Made by a program: the position numbers and the translations under genes. This document shows positions 5,461-5,874 of a stretch of DNA of 5,874 nt, piece after piece. Positions within the stretch are counted from its first letter, which is position 1. Each line of letters opens with the position of its first letter. Origin of the DNA: Planctomycetota bacterium (GTDB lineage Bacteria > Planctomycetota > SBBH01 > JAHFOU01); assembly GCA_023261525.1 (NCBI GenBank), contig JAHFOU010000160.1:1-5874 (forward strand). The letters run 5' to 3'. The notes beneath the pieces are model-generated. The model ran no database searches. It was not told the DNA's origin and saw nothing but the letters and a program-made list of their open reading frames with translations.

Positions 5461-5874
5461 GCACGCCGCCAACCTCTGCGGCTGGGGCGGCGCCTGGATC
5501 GCCGATGCCCTGATCAGCTTCCTGGACTGGCCGGCCTTCGTCCTGGCCGCCTTCGTCACCTTCTGGTGCGGCTGGTGGGCCCTCTGCAGGCACTGGAAGG
5601 GCATGAAGCCCCTGGACGGCCAGACCCTGGCCATGCGCCTGACCGGCGCGGTCTTCCTGGCCCTCTCGCTCTCGGGCATCGCGGCCCTGGCCTTCGCCCA
5701 TTCCCCCTGGTCCGAGTTCCCCTCGGGCGGCTCCTTCGGGCATTTCCTGGCGGCCAAGCCGGCCCGCCACCTCCCCCAGGGCGGCCTCCTGACCGCCATG
5801 CTCAACCCCTGGGGGGCCTTCCTGGTCCTGGCCCTGGTCCTCCTGCTGTCCGGCACCCTGGCCACGGACCTGAG
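5348..5874 (+). CDS. ftsK: FtsK DNA translocase, N-terminal membrane domain, 3' end cut off by the window
   Basis: FtsK sits at the division septum and pumps DNA to separate chromosomes and activate XerCD. Only the first 175 residues are visible, so the motor and gamma domains lie beyond the window. Seen: a basic start MNKKREF, TM1 at about 7-26, a periplasmic segment with the family-like N-x-CGWGGAWIAD motif (42-53), TM2 at about 58-80, TM3 at about 98-117, a loop rich in Gly and Pro, and TM4 at about 155-172, matching the four-TM FtsK domain. The frame stays open to the last base. The ATG at 5348 is favoured because MNKK directly precedes TM1. Codon use confirms it: 33 of the first 37 codons end in G or C. 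It lacks a clear Shine-Dalgarno. The gene overlaps the uppP frame by 113 nt. A TGA in the third frame overlaps its ATG (TGATG at 5346-5350). Confidence 0.85.
   Translation, partial: MNKKREFLALVLILALLFLLSSLLSFHAADLRAHPSPKHAANLCGWGGAWIADALISFLDWPAFVLAAFVTFWCGWWALCRHWKGMKPLDGQTLAMRLTGAVFLALSLSGIAALAFAHSPWSEFPSGGSFGHFLAAKPARHLPQGGLLTAMLNPWGAFLVLALVLLLSGTLATDL

Noticed and set aside
5371..5850. Repeated CTGGCCCTGGTCCTC-like strings in ftsK
   Set aside because: These encode Leu/Val/Ala membrane segments with the favoured GC-ending codons. They are codon bias, not a DNA repeat.

Overview
This is a very GC-rich window (roughly 70% GC by eye, G/C at nearly every third codon position) with no spare DNA. 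Ten genes, all on the + strand, are packed end to end: tpiA (5' end off the window), secG, pyrE, a yicC-family gene, gmk, rpoZ, coaC, coaB, uppP and ftsK (3' end off the window). The content is core chromosomal housekeeping. I see no mobile element, tRNA, rRNA, CRISPR array, defence gene or terminator. The organism is a GC-rich bacterium. The order yicC-gmk-rpoZ-coaBC is a widespread bacterial cluster. The joining of tpiA-secG upstream and uppP-ftsK downstream, with the protein variants seen, makes me lean toward Acidobacteriota (Holophaga/Geothrix-like), but that is a low-confidence guess from memory.

Layout. Positions 2-1011 carry triosephosphate isomerase and the SecG translocase subunit, joined by an ATGA overlap. 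Positions 1016-3017 carry PyrE, YicC and guanylate kinase: a 4-nt gap before pyrE, then GTGA and ATGA overlaps. The only real gap is 38 nt (3018-3055), before rpoZ, and it follows a plausible sigma70-type promoter. Positions 3056-4495 carry RNA polymerase omega and the CoA-biosynthesis enzyme CoaBC, here split into separate coaC and coaB genes. Positions 4492-5874 carry undecaprenyl-diphosphatase and the membrane domain of FtsK.

How they fit together. The overlaps suggest one transcript with translational coupling, possibly boosted by internal promoters before rpoZ and ftsK. Functionally it is a growth cluster: glycolysis (TpiA), pyrimidine and guanine nucleotide supply (PyrE, Gmk), coenzyme A (CoaC, CoaB), transcription and RNA decay (RpoZ, YicC), protein export (SecG), cell-wall lipid carrier recycling (UppP) and chromosome segregation at division (FtsK).

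The points most worth a second look are the separation of CoaC and CoaB and the end of uppP. The uppP frame runs 113 nt into ftsK with codon use that fits only ftsK, which suggests either a lost stop codon or a one-base error. I found nothing that looks like a previously undescribed system.
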